In this document: positions 34,885 through 45,324 of the stretch, piece by piece
Layout: every line of letters starts with the position of its first letter
Numbering within the stretch: position 1 is the stretch's first letter
Assembly: GCA_036924085.1 (NCBI GenBank)
Contig: JAVGWX010000002.1
Coordinates: 86,792,204-86,856,203, forward strand
Reading direction: 5' to 3'
DNA: 64,000 nt
From: Ariolimax columbianus
Lineage: Eukaryota; Mollusca; Gastropoda; Stylommatophora; Arionidae
Notes under the pieces: model-generated
The model's input: the letters and a program-made list of their open reading frames with translations, nothing else
Told to the model about the DNA's origin: nothing
Database searches by the model: none
Made by a program: the position numbers and the translations under genes

Positions 34885-35400
34885 TTCTAATTTGATTGCA
34901 ATTCGAGATTTCTCAATACGCTAATCACTATGGGGATCACATTGCCGATCCCCACATCGTTAGCCAGGATGCCATGAAAATGCATGTGTACATGGGGAAC
35001 TGCTTGAAAGTGAGATTTGGAGATATTCATCAGTATGTTTTACCTTTTTTTGACCAGCACAGCCCGATCAGTATGTTTTGTCTGACCCTGACTAACATAC
35101 TGTGGTCAGTATTTTTTGTCTGACCCTGACTAACATAGTCTGGTCAGTATGTTTTGTCTAACCCTGACTAACATAGTCTGGTCAGTACGTTTTGTCTGAC
35201 CCTGACTAACATAGTCTGGTAAGTATGTTTTGTCTGACACTGACTAACAAAGTCTGATGGGTATATTTTGTCTGACCCTAACTAACAGTCTGATCAGTAT
35301 TTCTTACCTGACCTAACATAGATCAGTATATATAGTCTAACATAGTCTGGTCAGTATGTTATTACTTGCACGACTAACATAGTCTTCTTCTTTTTCTTCT
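34885..35400. repeat. Dispersed repeat with an expanded 38-bp minisatellite, interrupted by LINE-A copy 6
   Basis: Bases 34,885-35,060 match the reverse complement of 53.74-53.94 kb (AGGATCACATCGATCCACAT-like block, then a TTTGGTCAGTATTTTG-like block). From about 35,050 the end of that repeat is expanded into some eight units of GGTCAGTATGTTTTGTCTGA plus CCCTGACTAACATAGTCT. The last unit breaks at CTAACATAGTC, where the GAA tail of LINE-A copy 6 starts; a remnant (CCTAGTCTGAATAGTATGTT) continues at 38,392 beyond that element. Confidence 0.8.
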
Positions 35401-38384
35401 TCGTACGCTGTCAGACGTCAACCTTTATTTTTTTGAAAAAGCAGCGGTCATCCTGAGGCTGTCGACACTGCCATAGAGCTTGTCTAGTGTTGATAATGGT
35501 GATGGCCACATTTGCTTTCTCTGATCCTCGTATGTCGGGCAGTTTTGCAGCAAATGTTCAACGGTCATTTTCCCGGTACCGCAGATGCATTCGTCAGTGC
35601 CACCTATCTTCAATTTATTGAATAGGTGGTACTTCAGTCTATTGTGGCCAGTGCGAAGTCTGAAGACCACGACCTGCTCTCTTCTATTCGACTGGTAATA
35701 AGCATCATTTTTTGTGTAGCGAGTATGTTCTGTTTCCCATTTTGTCATGTATCTAGCTCTGATAAGCCTTTTTGACTATTCGTATGTCATACTAGGATCT
35801 GGTTGTGGTAGTCTTGCACCTTCTTTTGCCAGTTTGTCTGCCTCCTCGTTTTTTGGATGTTACAGTGGGATGGAACCCACTGTACCACTACTCTTTTTGT
35901 TGCGGACTGCTGGCATAGTTGACAGAGTACTGCTCTTAAGTCATTAAGTTCAGTATTTTTCTGGCTTTTTAGTGCTGTGACTACGGCCATGGCATCTGTA
36001 AACAGGACTAAATGGCTTCAATTTCTTTTGCATGTCACTATTTCTTCTACTGCACCCCTTAGTGCCTCTGCCTCTGCTCTGAAATTTCATGAGTATTTTC
36101 CAGATGCAACTGACAGTGTTATTTTTCTACCATCTGGTAGTATCAGGTATACCTCAGCCCCCCCCCCCCCCCACCCCCCACCCCCCCATTTTGTCAAAGT
36201 TCATCTCTGCTGCTGTTGTCCATGCCGCAATGCCATACTCCAAAACTGGTCTCACTTTTCCAGTGTACAGTTTCTGTAGTATACTTTCGTCTGCTCCCAG
36301 CTTGTGCCAGCAAGTTTCCTCATGATTGCCATTCTTTCTCTGGTTCTCATTCGGTTTCTCTCGAGCTGAGTTTTCCATGTCATGCGCCGATCAAATGTGA
36401 CTCCCAAGTAGTTTGGGTTGTCGTTTGGTATTTGCCGTTAAGACTTATTTTGGTGTTTTGGGGTTTGTTTGAAAGCGAGAATATCGTACATGTTGTTTTT
36501 TCCTCATTTATTTATACCAGCCATGAGTTCGCCCACTCCTCCAGCGATGTTAGGGACTGCTGCACCCGATTACTTTCTATGGTGAGATTCTTTTCAGAGG
36601 TCCACATAGCCAGATATTCTGCAAACATGGAGCTGTGGACTCTTCTTGGTATATTCTCTGCGATGTTATTTATATACACCAGGAAGAGTGTCGGTGACAG
36701 TACTCCTCCTTGGGGTACTCCCTGCTCGAGTGTCACTTTTTTGCTCATCTGCCCTTGTACTTGAACTCTGGCTTTTCTGTTTTTCAGGTAGTGGCTGATC
36801 CATCTGTACATTTTCCCACAAACTTCACTTCTTTGTAGCTTGACTTTAAGTCCCTCTTTCCAGACATTGTCAAATGCCTTTTCTAAATCCACCCAAACCG
36901 CTACTGTGTGTTATTTCTCCTGGTAAGCATCCTCTATTTCCTGGGCTTTGAGAGTGATGTGGTCCTCAGTGGATCGGTGCTGTCTAAAGCCTGCTTGCTG
37001 TGGAATTAGTATGTGTTTTTCTTCCAGATGCCACATCAGTCTGGTGTGTATCATACGCTCCATCAGTTTTCCTACACAGGTCAGTCGACTGATAGGACTG
37101 TATCCATTTGGATCTGATCTATCTTTTTCTTTCTTTGGTACTGGTATAAGTACAGCGTCTTTCCATGCTTGAGGTACATTTCCAGCTTTGGTTCAGGACT
37201 GATAGTAACTTTCTCTTCTGATTGGCCCAACCCCATCAGCATTTCGTTTGTTACGCCATCTTTTCCGGGCGATTTCTTTTTCTTTAGAGTTCTCATGGCC
37301 TCTTCTCTTTCATTCATTGTTAGTTTTGCCATCATGTGCTCCTCTGGTGCTATATTGATGTTGTCGTGCCTCTTTTGTTCTTCATTAATATATGTATGCC
37401 TATTTGTAGGGACAGCAATGGGGTTTGCTCTGGAATAATGTTCTATAAAGGCGTATGAACCTTTTTTCCAGTGGGCATATTGTCGCCCTGCTTGATGGTA
37501 ATGTGTTTGTTTGTTGGAGTTTCGTCACTCATGGCTCTGACTAACTTCCATAGTTTGTTTCCTTCTTTGTCTAAATTGAGGCTTTCTGTTTTTTTTTCCA
37601 ACTTTCTCTTGTTATTTGGTTTAGACTGTATTTGAATTTAGTTTGTCCTTGCCCCTCTTGGGATGGTTTCAGCGGCTCCTCGCATTATTGCTTTGCTTAG
37701 GCTTTCCACCATGGGTTTAAATTGTTATTCCGTGTGTTGATGGTTTCACACAGCCCATCTGTCAGGATTGTAAGTCTGTCCCAGTCGGATCGTTTATAAT
37801 TCCAACGTGCGAGCGGTTTTATTTCCTGTGGGCCTACTTCCATATCAACTTCTAGCCTATTTAGCCTGTGGTCACTACCTGCCAATTGGTTTAGCACCTG
37901 GCGGTCTATTTTGTGGTGAATATCCACCGTGGAAAAGGCCAAGTCTGGAGTAGAGGTAGTATGCCATGTTCTAAAATAGAAGCTAGGGCTATCCTCCGGC
38001 CTATTGATAAGATAGAGATGTGTGTCTATCTCCAAATCTTCCACTTCATCACCTCTGTTGTCTGTGTCCGATTATCCCCATCTCTCCAAGTGGCTGTTGA
38101 AGTTTCCAACTACTAGGCAGCTGGAGTCCTTGATCTCCATACTCGAGAGCGACAGGTCTTTGTTTGGTGGGCCATACAGGTTGAAGATGCGGATCTTCGT
38201 TTCTTGGGTAATTATGTCGGCTCCTACAATTTCTGCTTGTCCGGTGTGATTGACAGCTACCGCGCTACTCGGAATGCAGTTACGTTTCAGTATCAGAACC
38301 CCTCCTTTGTGAACCTTCTCTATCAAGACGGAAGGTCTGGTATCATCTGATTGAGTATTTGTGGTTGCTGTTGAGGTGCGTTAC
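35385..38384 (-). mobile_element. LINE-A copy 6, endonuclease to tail, 3 kb
   Basis: Second-longest copy. On the minus strand it starts at about 38,384 just after the catalytic KETHL block of the endonuclease (ACGCACCTCAACAGCAACC). It continues through endonuclease (38,072-38,326 with NFNSHLER in place of DFNSH, so the catalytic Asp is lost; 37,697-38,044 with TPDLAFST and GSDHRLN), linker, RT (36,512-37,335: KSPGKDGVTNEM, DLEKAFDNVW, GVPQGGVLSP; motif C decayed to FAEYL), an internal poly-C stretch at 36,160-36,190 replacing part of the linker, RNase H (35,787-35,990) and CCHC to the tail at 35,385-35,402. Subfamily 2 end (STLDKL). Many shifts and stops. Confidence 0.9.
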
Positions 38385-38944
38385 TTTAACCTAGTCTGAA
38401 TAGTATGTTTTTCTTCACTTGACATTAGTCTCCTCTCCTTTACAACTAGATAGTCGCATGCAAAAACATAGCCTTCACGAAAACTACAAGGAGATAAAAC
38501 AAGCATAAAACCAACAAGCCAAACTATTTCACAAACAAACTGATTTCAAGTAACAACTGACCCATATTTGGACTGATCTTAAAGACCACGAACTGACACG
38601 GATTACGCCAGTGTACGACAAATCCTGGACAGCGGTCAGCATGACGCCAAGACGCGTTGCCGTGGCAACTAATATTTAAAGACCAATGTTACATTTACTC
38701 AACAATTTCTCCGTTCGCCTATTATATATCTCTTCAGTTTTGCGGGACACAAAATAACGTTTTTGCTCTGCGCTGAGCATCACCGTGAGCGACAACCCTG
38801 TTGCAGCCTCCGAGAAATTCGTCTATTTTAGCATCAGGCAGTCCTCTGAGGGACCCGGCAGTCTCGACATCACCTTAAGGATGAGTTTAACGAAAACTCC
38901 TCCGCAGAGTGTGGTCCCAGCGAAAGTTCTCCTTGGAGACCAGG
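38385..38944. other. Flank of copy 6 and unassigned sequence
   Basis: Bases 38,392-38,425 are the continuation of the 38-bp array. The rest shows no recognised gene. A 121-codon frame at 38,785-39,150 runs into the minisatellite and its first ~50 codons have no family resemblance. Confidence 0.4.
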
Positions 38945-40125
38945 CTTCGAATTTACTCCTCCTGCATTGTCCGCATTCTCCTGCAGTGTCCCCATTCTCC
39001 TGCACTGTCCTCAATATCCTGTATTGTCCCCATTCTCCTGTATTGTCCCCATTCTCCTGCATTGTCCCCATTCTCCTGCATTGTCCCCATTCTCCTGCAC
39101 TGTCCTCAATATCCTGCATTGTCCCCATTCTCCTGCACTGTCCTCAATAGCCTGCATTGTCTCCATTCTTCTGCACTGTCCTCAATATCCTGTATTTTCC
39201 CCATTTTCCTGAATTGTCCCCCTTCCCCTGCATTGTCCCCATTCTCCTGTATTGACCTCATTCTCCTGCACTGTCCTCAATATCCAGTATTGTTCTCATT
39301 CTCCTGCATTGTACTCAATCACCTGTATTGGCCCCATTTTCCTGTATTGTCCCCATTCTCCTGCATTGTCCCCTTTCGCCTGCATTGTCCCCATTCTCAT
39401 GCATTGTTCTCAATATCCTGCATTGTCCCCATTCTCATGCACTGTTCTCAATATCCTGCATTGTCCCCATTCTCCTGCATTGTCCCCATTCTCCTGCATT
39501 GTCCTCATTCTCCTGTATTGTCCCCATTCTTCTGCACTGACCTAAATATCCTGCATTGTCCCCATTCTTCTGCATTGTCCTCATTCTCCTGCACTGTCCT
39601 CAATATCCTGCATTGTCCGCATTTTTCTGCATTGTCCTCATTCTCTTGCACTGTCCTCAATATCCTGCATTGTCCGCATTCTTCTGCATTGTCCTCATTC
39701 TCCTGCATTGTCCCCATTCTCCTGCATTGTCCTCATTCTCCTGCATTGTCCTCATTGTCCTCATTTTCCTGCATTGTCCCCATTCTCCTGCTCTGTCCTC
39801 AATCTTCTGCATTGTTCCCATTCTCCTGTATTGTCCCCATTCTTCTGCATTGTCCTCATTCTCCTGCATTGTCCCCATTCTCCTGCTCTGTCCTCAATCT
39901 CCTGCATTGTCTCCATTCTCCTGCATTGTCCCCATTCTCCTGTATTGTCCCCATTCTCCTGTAAATTCCTCATTGTCCTCATTCTCCTGCATTGTCCTCA
40001 TTGTCCTCATTCTCCTGCATTGTCCTCATTTTCCTGCATTGTCCCCATTTTCCTGCATTGTCCTCATTCTCCTGCATTGTCCCTATTTTCCTGTATTGTC
40101 CCCATTCTCCTGCATTGCTCTTGGA
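38945..40125. repeat. 19-bp minisatellite, about 60 copies
   Basis: Unit CATTGTCCCCATTCTCCTG, with CATTGTCCTCATTCTCCTG, CACTGTCCTCAATATCCTG and CATTCTTCTG variants. Because 19 is not a multiple of three and the unit lacks stops, all three forward frames stay open for hundreds of codons and give a 19-residue peptide repeat; the reverse strand does the same. The variants alternate in blocks (for example higher-order 57-bp groups near 39,556-39,710). Confidence 0.95.
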
Positions 40126-40129
40126 CACT

Positions 40130-40525
40130 ACTATACATCATGACCGGCAGGGTCTTGAGGCCTTCCACGTGGCGGATCCTCGGGATCGACTGGCATGACA
40201 TGATTTTCAACAGCGAAGTAGTTCCAAAGTACTCAATTTGCAGACATTGTCTAAACGATTAATGACCGACGGCTCTCCATTTTCGGTCACGTTGTTCACC
40301 TTTCCTGTCGTCCCAGACCACGAGATGCCCTGGTAGACAGTGGGGACGAGTTACGGGAAGAAGCTGAGTTAATCCTGGAGACGTTCTTGGAGCCGCCCTT
40401 GTAATACCTGACTAAAACAGATCGCCACCTCCTCAACAGAACTACAGGCAGCCTGGGACGTGGCCATCAGATGCGGTTATGGACACGATCATTCGACGAG
40501 ACGGGCCCTGGTCGCCTACGTGTAC
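40130..40525 (+). pseudogene. Non-LTR retrotransposon C-terminal relic
   Basis: Shifting forward frames give FHVADPRDRLAWHDMIFNSE, VVPKYSICRHCLND, then RRLSIFGHVVHLS-like residues (CGACGGCTCTCCATTTTCGG), a GRPR-like end and finally AAWDVAIRCGYGH and RRALVAYV. This follows a widespread polymerase C-terminus (LRRILGIxWxDxVxNxEVL ... RRLSLFGHVxRL). RT is absent. It begins right at the edge of the 19-bp minisatellite. Confidence 0.65.
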
Positions 40526-40734
40526 TATTGATTCATTGATTGTTCTCCGATATTCAAGGGTTTCATGGCAGCGCCATGTTACGATGCGTCTAAGGTATAA
40601 TGCAAAAAAGGAATAGGAGACAATGATATGCTCTGCTTGGAAAATAAACTTACATATTCATTTTTATAATTCAGATTTTCAGAATAATTCAAGTAAAATA
40701 TCTGGCATATAGCATAATCGTTACCAAATGGGAT

Positions 40735-41535
40735 AATAACGAAGTGAGAGTGTTGGTAATTGGTCTATTCACATAAATGTGATAAGTGAAAGGGTTGGTA
40801 ATTAGTCTATTCACATACATGTGATACGTGAAAGGGTTGGTAGTTGGTCTATTCACATAAATGTGATAAGTGAAAGGGTTGGTAATTGATCTATTCACAT
40901 ACTTGTGATAAGGGAAAGGGTTGGTAATTGGTCTATTCACATAAATGTGATAAGTTAAAGGGTTGGTTATTGATCTATTCATATAAATGTGCTAAGTGAA
41001 AGGGTTGGTTATCGGTATTTTGCACCAAACGGTGATAAGTGAGAGGTCCGGTTGTTAGCATGTGCATCAATAGGAGATATGTGAGATGGTTGAATGTTAC
41101 CCTTTGCATCAATAGGAGATACGTGAGAGGGTTAGATGTTAGCCTGTGCATCAATAGGAGATACGTGAGAGGGTTAGATGTTAGCATGTGCATCAATAGG
41201 AGATACGTGAGATTGTTGAATATTAGCCTGTGCATCAATATGAGATACGTGAGAGGGTTAGATGTTAGCATGTGCATCAATTGGAGATACGTGAGAGGGT
41301 TGGATGTTAGATTATGCATCAATAGGAGATACGTGAGAGGGTTGGATGTTATCCTGTGCATCAATAGGAGATACGTGAGCGAGTTAGATGTTACCGTGTG
41401 CATCAATATGAGATACATGAGAGGGTTGTCTATTAGCCTATGTACCATAGGGTGATACGTGAGAGGGCTGGCTGCTAACCCGTGCACTTGAAGGTAATAA
41501 GTGGAAGGGTTGGTTGTTGACCTGTGCATGCATGT
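40735..41535. repeat. 42-bp minisatellite with two unit types, about 19 copies
   Basis: The left block (40,735-41,020) has units GTGATAAGTGAAAGGGTTGG plus TAATTGGTCTATTCACATAAAT; the right block (41,030-41,535) has units GATACGTGAGAGGGTTAGAT plus GTTAGCCTGTGCATCAATAGGA. Both share GATANGTGANAGGGTTGG and period 42. As 42 is a multiple of three, each strand reads as a 14-residue peptide repeat, but nothing suggests a gene. Confidence 0.92.
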
Positions 41536-41544
41536 TGTTTGTCC

Positions 41545-41990
41545 ATCATCATCATGTAGCATGTCCTTTGTAGAACGTCGCTCCCATTACAGACTGTCTG
41601 AAAGAAACTCGTTCTCTGCCAAAACTTCAGCCTCCGCCACAGTCATACTCAGGCATTCCTGGATATCTTGGTGCCATCTTCTTCTTGGTCTACTCCTTCG
41701 TCTTTTGCCTGACACCATACCTTCCATCACTGTTCTCTCGAGACCGTTATATCTCTTGATGTGACCAAAGTATTTGCATTTTCTAGCCAAAATATAAATA
41801 ATATATCAGTTCTTCTCAATTATAAACTCTTGCCGAAAGTCTACATTTGTCTTTATCTCTGTCCAGGGTATTCTGAGGATCTTTCTGTAACATTTGGACT
41901 AGAAGGATTCGATTGTTTCTCAGCGAATATAAAACAGATGAGACATGAAGTTGATGTGGGAGTCTAAACCATTTCACGGATGAACAACCA
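41545..41990 (-). pseudogene. Non-LTR retrotransposon C-terminal relic
   Basis: The minus frame 41,587-41,790 reads KCKYFGHIKRYNGLERTVME, GMVSGKRRRSRPRRRWHQDI and QECLSMTVAEAEVLAENE, the end of a common invertebrate polymerase (KLxYFGHIxRHDSLEKTIxxG ... GRPRRRWxQDI). A homologous relic lies at 48.31-48.76 kb on the same strand. More upstream sequence (41,800-41,990) is decayed. Confidence 0.78.
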
Positions 41991-42825
41991 GGGCACTGAA
42001 TAAAAATCATCTTGGAAATCACAGAATTTATCAAAAGTGGACGATCCAAAACGGATGCGCTTTACTAAACAGCGCTAGAACCCCCTTGTCCATCCACGCT
42101 CATGAACAACCAGCGAGCTACATGGAACATCAGCATCCATACATTACGCCATTTGATTAGAGACTGAGCACCTATGGGTATGCCTGAAGTGCAGTGACGT
42201 TTATTCTTAGAAGCAGAAGCAAAAGCTCATGAACAAGTGTTCGATTAAAATTGTGGGGTAATCAAAATATTTCACGAAACAATTAGACAAGCGCATATTC
42301 TTCATTAGAATGATACAATGTCCTTGTCAAAGTAAACTGTTTTCACTAGCGCTTGAAGAGTAGTAATTCACAGATTCAGAGTTCCGAAATCAAGAACACA
42401 AAATACCGGCATGGTTCGTTTCTGGCACCAACGCTCCTCCAGTCGATACAGATGTAAATGGGTACCAGACGCATGAGTTAGGGAAGGTGTAAACAGCAAG
42501 GATGGGAACTGGTTAGCCCATGAAGAGTTATCTTCATCTCCGTCGGTAATTGTTGCCATTAGACTGACCTTTCCCTTTACTTAACAATCCATCATCCATA
42601 AACGAAGAGGCCGTCCGACGTTTGCCCATAAGGAAATGAATATAGTTATGGAACACCTCATCATTGCGGCTGAAGAAGACAAGGTCATCAAAATTCGTTG
42701 TCCGGAAAGGCTCTTGAAGCGGACACGTTGCTGGCAGAGTTATGTACAATGACAGAAGCATGTCTCACAAAAAATCTTACTGAACTCGTCTGCTCCATGT
42801 GTGCTGATACAGTAGTCCCGCGAGA
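41991..42825. other. Unassigned interval
   Basis: No feature recognised. Confidence 0.3.
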
Positions 42826-43160
42826 AATCAACATTGTTCGATTATTCATATTTACATGAGAAAAGTCAAGAGTGTGCCAATCACAGCAAACTTGGGAGGC
42901 TGTCTATTGCCGGAAAGATCAAAGCGCGTGTACTGCTCAAACACCGGAATAAACATCGTGAGTTAGATACTCAGTGTGGATTCAGGGTTGGTCGATTAGC
43001 TGTAGACATTGTGTTTGCCGCGCGTCAGATTCACGAAAAACTAACTCAACCTTGATCTAAACATGATGTTATTTGACCTCCCACAAGCAGTTGATATTGT
43101 CAGCATAACTGGACTATGGCAAATTATATCCAAATTACACTCATTAAATCCATCAAATTC
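42826..43160 (+). pseudogene. Non-LTR RT N-terminal fragment
   Basis: Frame 42,834-43,055 reads KLGRLSIAGKIKARVLLKHR, NKHRELDTQCGFRVGRLAVD and IVFAARQIHEKLTQ, followed in a shifted frame by LPQAVDIVSITGLWQIISK. This matches RT motifs 1-2a and motif A (ISLLSIAGKILARVLLNRL ... CGFRxGRxTxDMVFAARQ ... DLxKAFDTVSRDGLWKI). The motif A Asp-Leu context survives only partly. Only about 100 residues remain. Confidence 0.78.
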
Positions 43161-43403
43161 TGTTGCTCATCTCGGTGATTAGGCTATTGACAACATCCAG
43201 CGACTGTACATGGTCCTGATCTGATCTTTCTGCCTGTCTCCAGGTGCAATCATGTGATCTTAGTTCCTACTCACACACACATATATATATATATATATCT
43301 TCTCCCACTTCCTTTGAGGTTTCCATGTAAGAGTCTTTTTGGCTTGGTTGGACTGCGCCTTCCTTGGCGTATGCCCTTTTCAGCCCCATGTTAATTTGTT
43401 GTT

Positions 43404-43770
43404 GTTCTTCTTCTTCTTCTTCGTTCGTTCTCAATCTCCCACTACCAAACCTTGAAAGGGTTTAAGTAGCCGAATGTAGTCCAGAGAACGGAATGCGTTG
43501 TGTCGTAGTTTACAGCTTGAATACGATATTTGCACCTTTCGGTCCAACACATCCAACTTCAGCAAGCATTTTTTGAGTACCGGGTTAGCATTCCCTCTTC
43601 GATCCCTTCTCCTTAGCCAGTATGCCCTGCTGCAGCCTATTATCCAGGATCACCACGTGGAGGTGTAGAAGGGTCTTGGCCGATATGGTTCGCTGGCCCT
43701 GACGCTAGCAGTCAGCTATTGGTCGCTGACCCCTGCAGCTCATTTGCTGCTCAGCATCTTGATCCCAATT
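43404..43770 (-). mobile_element. SINE-b copy 2 with GAA tail
   Basis: On the minus strand it runs from GGGATCAAGATGCTGAGCAG to a (GAA)n tail at 43,404-43,425, and is closely similar to 49.17-49.51 kb (shared GCAGGGCAGACTGGC-type block, CCCGGTACTCAAAAAATGC, GTTGGATGTGTTGGACCG, GTAAACTACGACACAACGCA). The core resembles that of SINE-a. It sits directly downstream of the LINE-D relic, so that LINE was hit at least twice. Confidence 0.8.
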
Positions 43771-43774
43771 TGTT

Positions 43775-43926
43775 GTTCGAGTGGCTGTCGTTGGCTTCAT
43801 TTCAATAAATGTTCAATCTTCACAATCTTCTTCCACTTTATGCCCCTTATTCATCGTAAGAATATGTTAATGAGGGATTGGAGTGTATGTTGGTTGGCCT
43901 TGGTCGTTCTCTGTATCTCCTCGCCA
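43775..43926 (-). pseudogene. LINE-D relic, C-terminal part (separated from 47.14-47.31 kb)
   Basis: The minus strand reads GEEIQRTTKANQHTLQSLIN, IFLR and IRGIKWKKI, which continues the RT thumb of an RTE/Jockey-like polymerase (ETWRTTKTxxxKLQxFIN). The preceding residues of the same thumb are found 3.2 kb away at 47.14-47.31 kb, so the element was split by the intervening insertion. Confidence 0.78.
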
Positions 43927-43928
43927 TC

Positions 43929-44078
43929 CTTCTTCTTCTTCATCGTACGCTGTTTACGGCGATATTTACGTTGCACTGTTTTATTTTGTTAAGCCTGTGG
44001 CTCAGTGCATCCGATTTCAACAGGCGTTTCTGTAGAGATGCCCTCCTTAGCATTTGGCTGTCCCCAGCCTAACTGCAA
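43929..44078 (-). mobile_element. SINE core and LINE-A-like 3' tail of the composite
   Basis: The minus strand reads GTTGAAATCGGATGCACTGA, ...GGCTTAACAAAATAAAACAG, TGCAACGTAAATATCG, then GTAAACAGCGTACGATGAAG with (GAA)n. The first half is the SINE-a core; the last 20 bp equal the LINE-A 3' terminus (GCGTACGATGAAGAAGAAG). No tRNA head is present: the LINE-A leader takes its place. Confidence 0.8.
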
Positions 44079-44451
44079 GGCAGCAGTTGTTTTTGGTCAG
44101 AGTTGTCTCTCTTAGGGAAGTTGTCTTGCAGGACTATCGAGTCTTCCCCACTCGTGTCTATAGGGTTTGGCAATGATATGATATGATGGACTATGGACCA
44201 GTTTGTACTATACCAGAAGAGAGGCAGTCTAGTGTGTCTGTGTCTCAGGATCGTCACGTCCTGCCAGGAACGTTGCATGTGCATAGGAATGAGGTATCTC
44301 TTTGCTTCCTTTATTTTCTCGGCTCATCTGCAGTGATGGTACGCCTAGCATTCCCCGCCACCTGGGAGGTTGTCACAATAGGGCAGGGGTGCAATGTCTG
44401 CTGGTAGCAGACAGAGGTAACGAGCAAGGCAGGAGTGCATTTAACCAGGTG
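44079..44451 (-). mobile_element. LINE-A 5' leader copy in the composite
   Basis: The minus strand is closely similar over about 370 bp to 56,876-57,288, the leader of LINE-A copy 7: both contain CCTGGTTAAATGCACTCCTG, GGGAATGCTAGGCGTACCAT, GCCGAGAAAATAAAG, CAGGACGTGACGATCCTG and GAGAGACAACTCTGA, and both end AACAACTGCTGCCT. At that point copy 7 continues into the endonuclease and this locus switches to SINE core. No long open frame is conserved, so it looks like an untranslated leader. Confidence 0.88.
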
Positions 44452-44453
44452 CA

Positions 44454-44658
44454 TTTCTGCGGCTTGACCGGGACGGGCTGAGACCCGAGCCCCAGGTCCC
44501 AAGCCTTGTCGTAGCCTCCCATCACAGCCGTGCTGAGATTTAGGGCGGAATTCTGGCTTAGAGGCGTTCGGTTGTAGTCCCTCAGATGGTAGCTTCGCAC
44601 CATTGGCTTGTCAGCCTAGCACGTTGACCAAATGTCAGCGACCTGCGATTTCTCTCGA
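44454..44658 (-). rRNA. 28S rRNA 3'-region fragment (pseudo)
   Basis: The minus strand carries conserved near-3' 28S sequence: TCGCAGGTCGCTGACATTTG, GCGAAGCTACCATCTGAGGG, ACGCCTCTAAGCCAGAATTC, CGCCC. It is cut after GTCAAGCCGCAGAAA, where the LINE-A leader starts. Substitutions at conserved positions and truncation show it is not a working gene. Confidence 0.88.
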
Positions 44659-45218
44659 AGGAGTGCATTTGACCAGGGGACAAGCCTGGTCATGGCACAT
44701 GGATGTTGTTGGCTTATGAGCCTAGTACGTGGACAAATGTCTGCGACTCCTCTCGAATTGAGCAAGATTACCGTAGCAACGCACTGTCATTTGTAGGGTA
44801 AGACTGACCTGTCTTCCGAGTGTCTAATACCAGCACCCGTTCACGATTAGACCCAACGAATCTATACAGGGCTTTTTAGTCAGTCAATGACCAAGTGTCT
44901 GAAACCTGCGATTTCTCTAGGGCTGATCAGGATTACCGTAGCAACGCTCTTTCATTTAGAGGGTAAAACTGACTTGTCTTTCGTGGGTCCAATTCCAGCA
45001 CACGTTCCCTATTAGACCCAACGAAAGTGCTCTCAGTCTATCAGTCATTTTACAGTGTTGGCGTGTTAAGTCAAATTAAGCCGCCGGCTCCAATCATCGT
45101 GGTGCCCTTCCGTCAATTCCTTTATCGAACACTGAGTGCAGGCCAATCGAGCCACAGAGAGCTTAGCCCAAGATTTCCGAGGGTCTAAATCCAGCACCCG
45201 TTCCATATTTGACCCAAC
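44659..45218 (-). repeat. Scrambled 28S/18S fragments, partly tandem
   Basis: On the minus strand three diverged 28S pieces (GTTGGGTCTAATAGGGAACG, GTTGGGTCTAATCGTGAACG, GTTGGGTCAAATATGGAACG; each with GGTAATCTTGCTCAATTCGA-like or related follow-on) alternate with a second 18S piece at 45,047-45,128 (GGAATTGACGGAAGGGCACC, GGCTTAATTTGACTTAACAC). The 18S-to-28S join GAGAGCACTTTC/GTTGGGTC occurs twice. A copy of the leader start (ACCAGGCTTGTCCCCTGGTC) lies at 44,659-44,690 between two 28S pieces. About 50 bp near 45,130-45,180 remains unassigned. No ITS or 5.8S was recognised. Confidence 0.8.
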
Positions 45219-45279
45219 GAAAGTGCTCTCGGCCTGTCAATCATTTCAGTGTTGGCCGTGTTGAGTCAAATTAAGCGGC

Positions 45280-45324
<45 letters not shown>

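Noticed and set aside
38909..39964. 351-codon open frame with a 19-residue peptide repeat
   Set aside because: It is the translation of a stop-free 19-bp minisatellite; all frames are open and there is no non-repeat domain or splice context.
40975..41562. 195-codon minus-strand frame with 14-residue repeats
   Set aside because: Product of the 42-bp minisatellite, open on both strands; no gene evidence.
43280..43300. Short (TA)n as a mariner insertion site
   Set aside because: No terminal repeat or transposase remains next to it.
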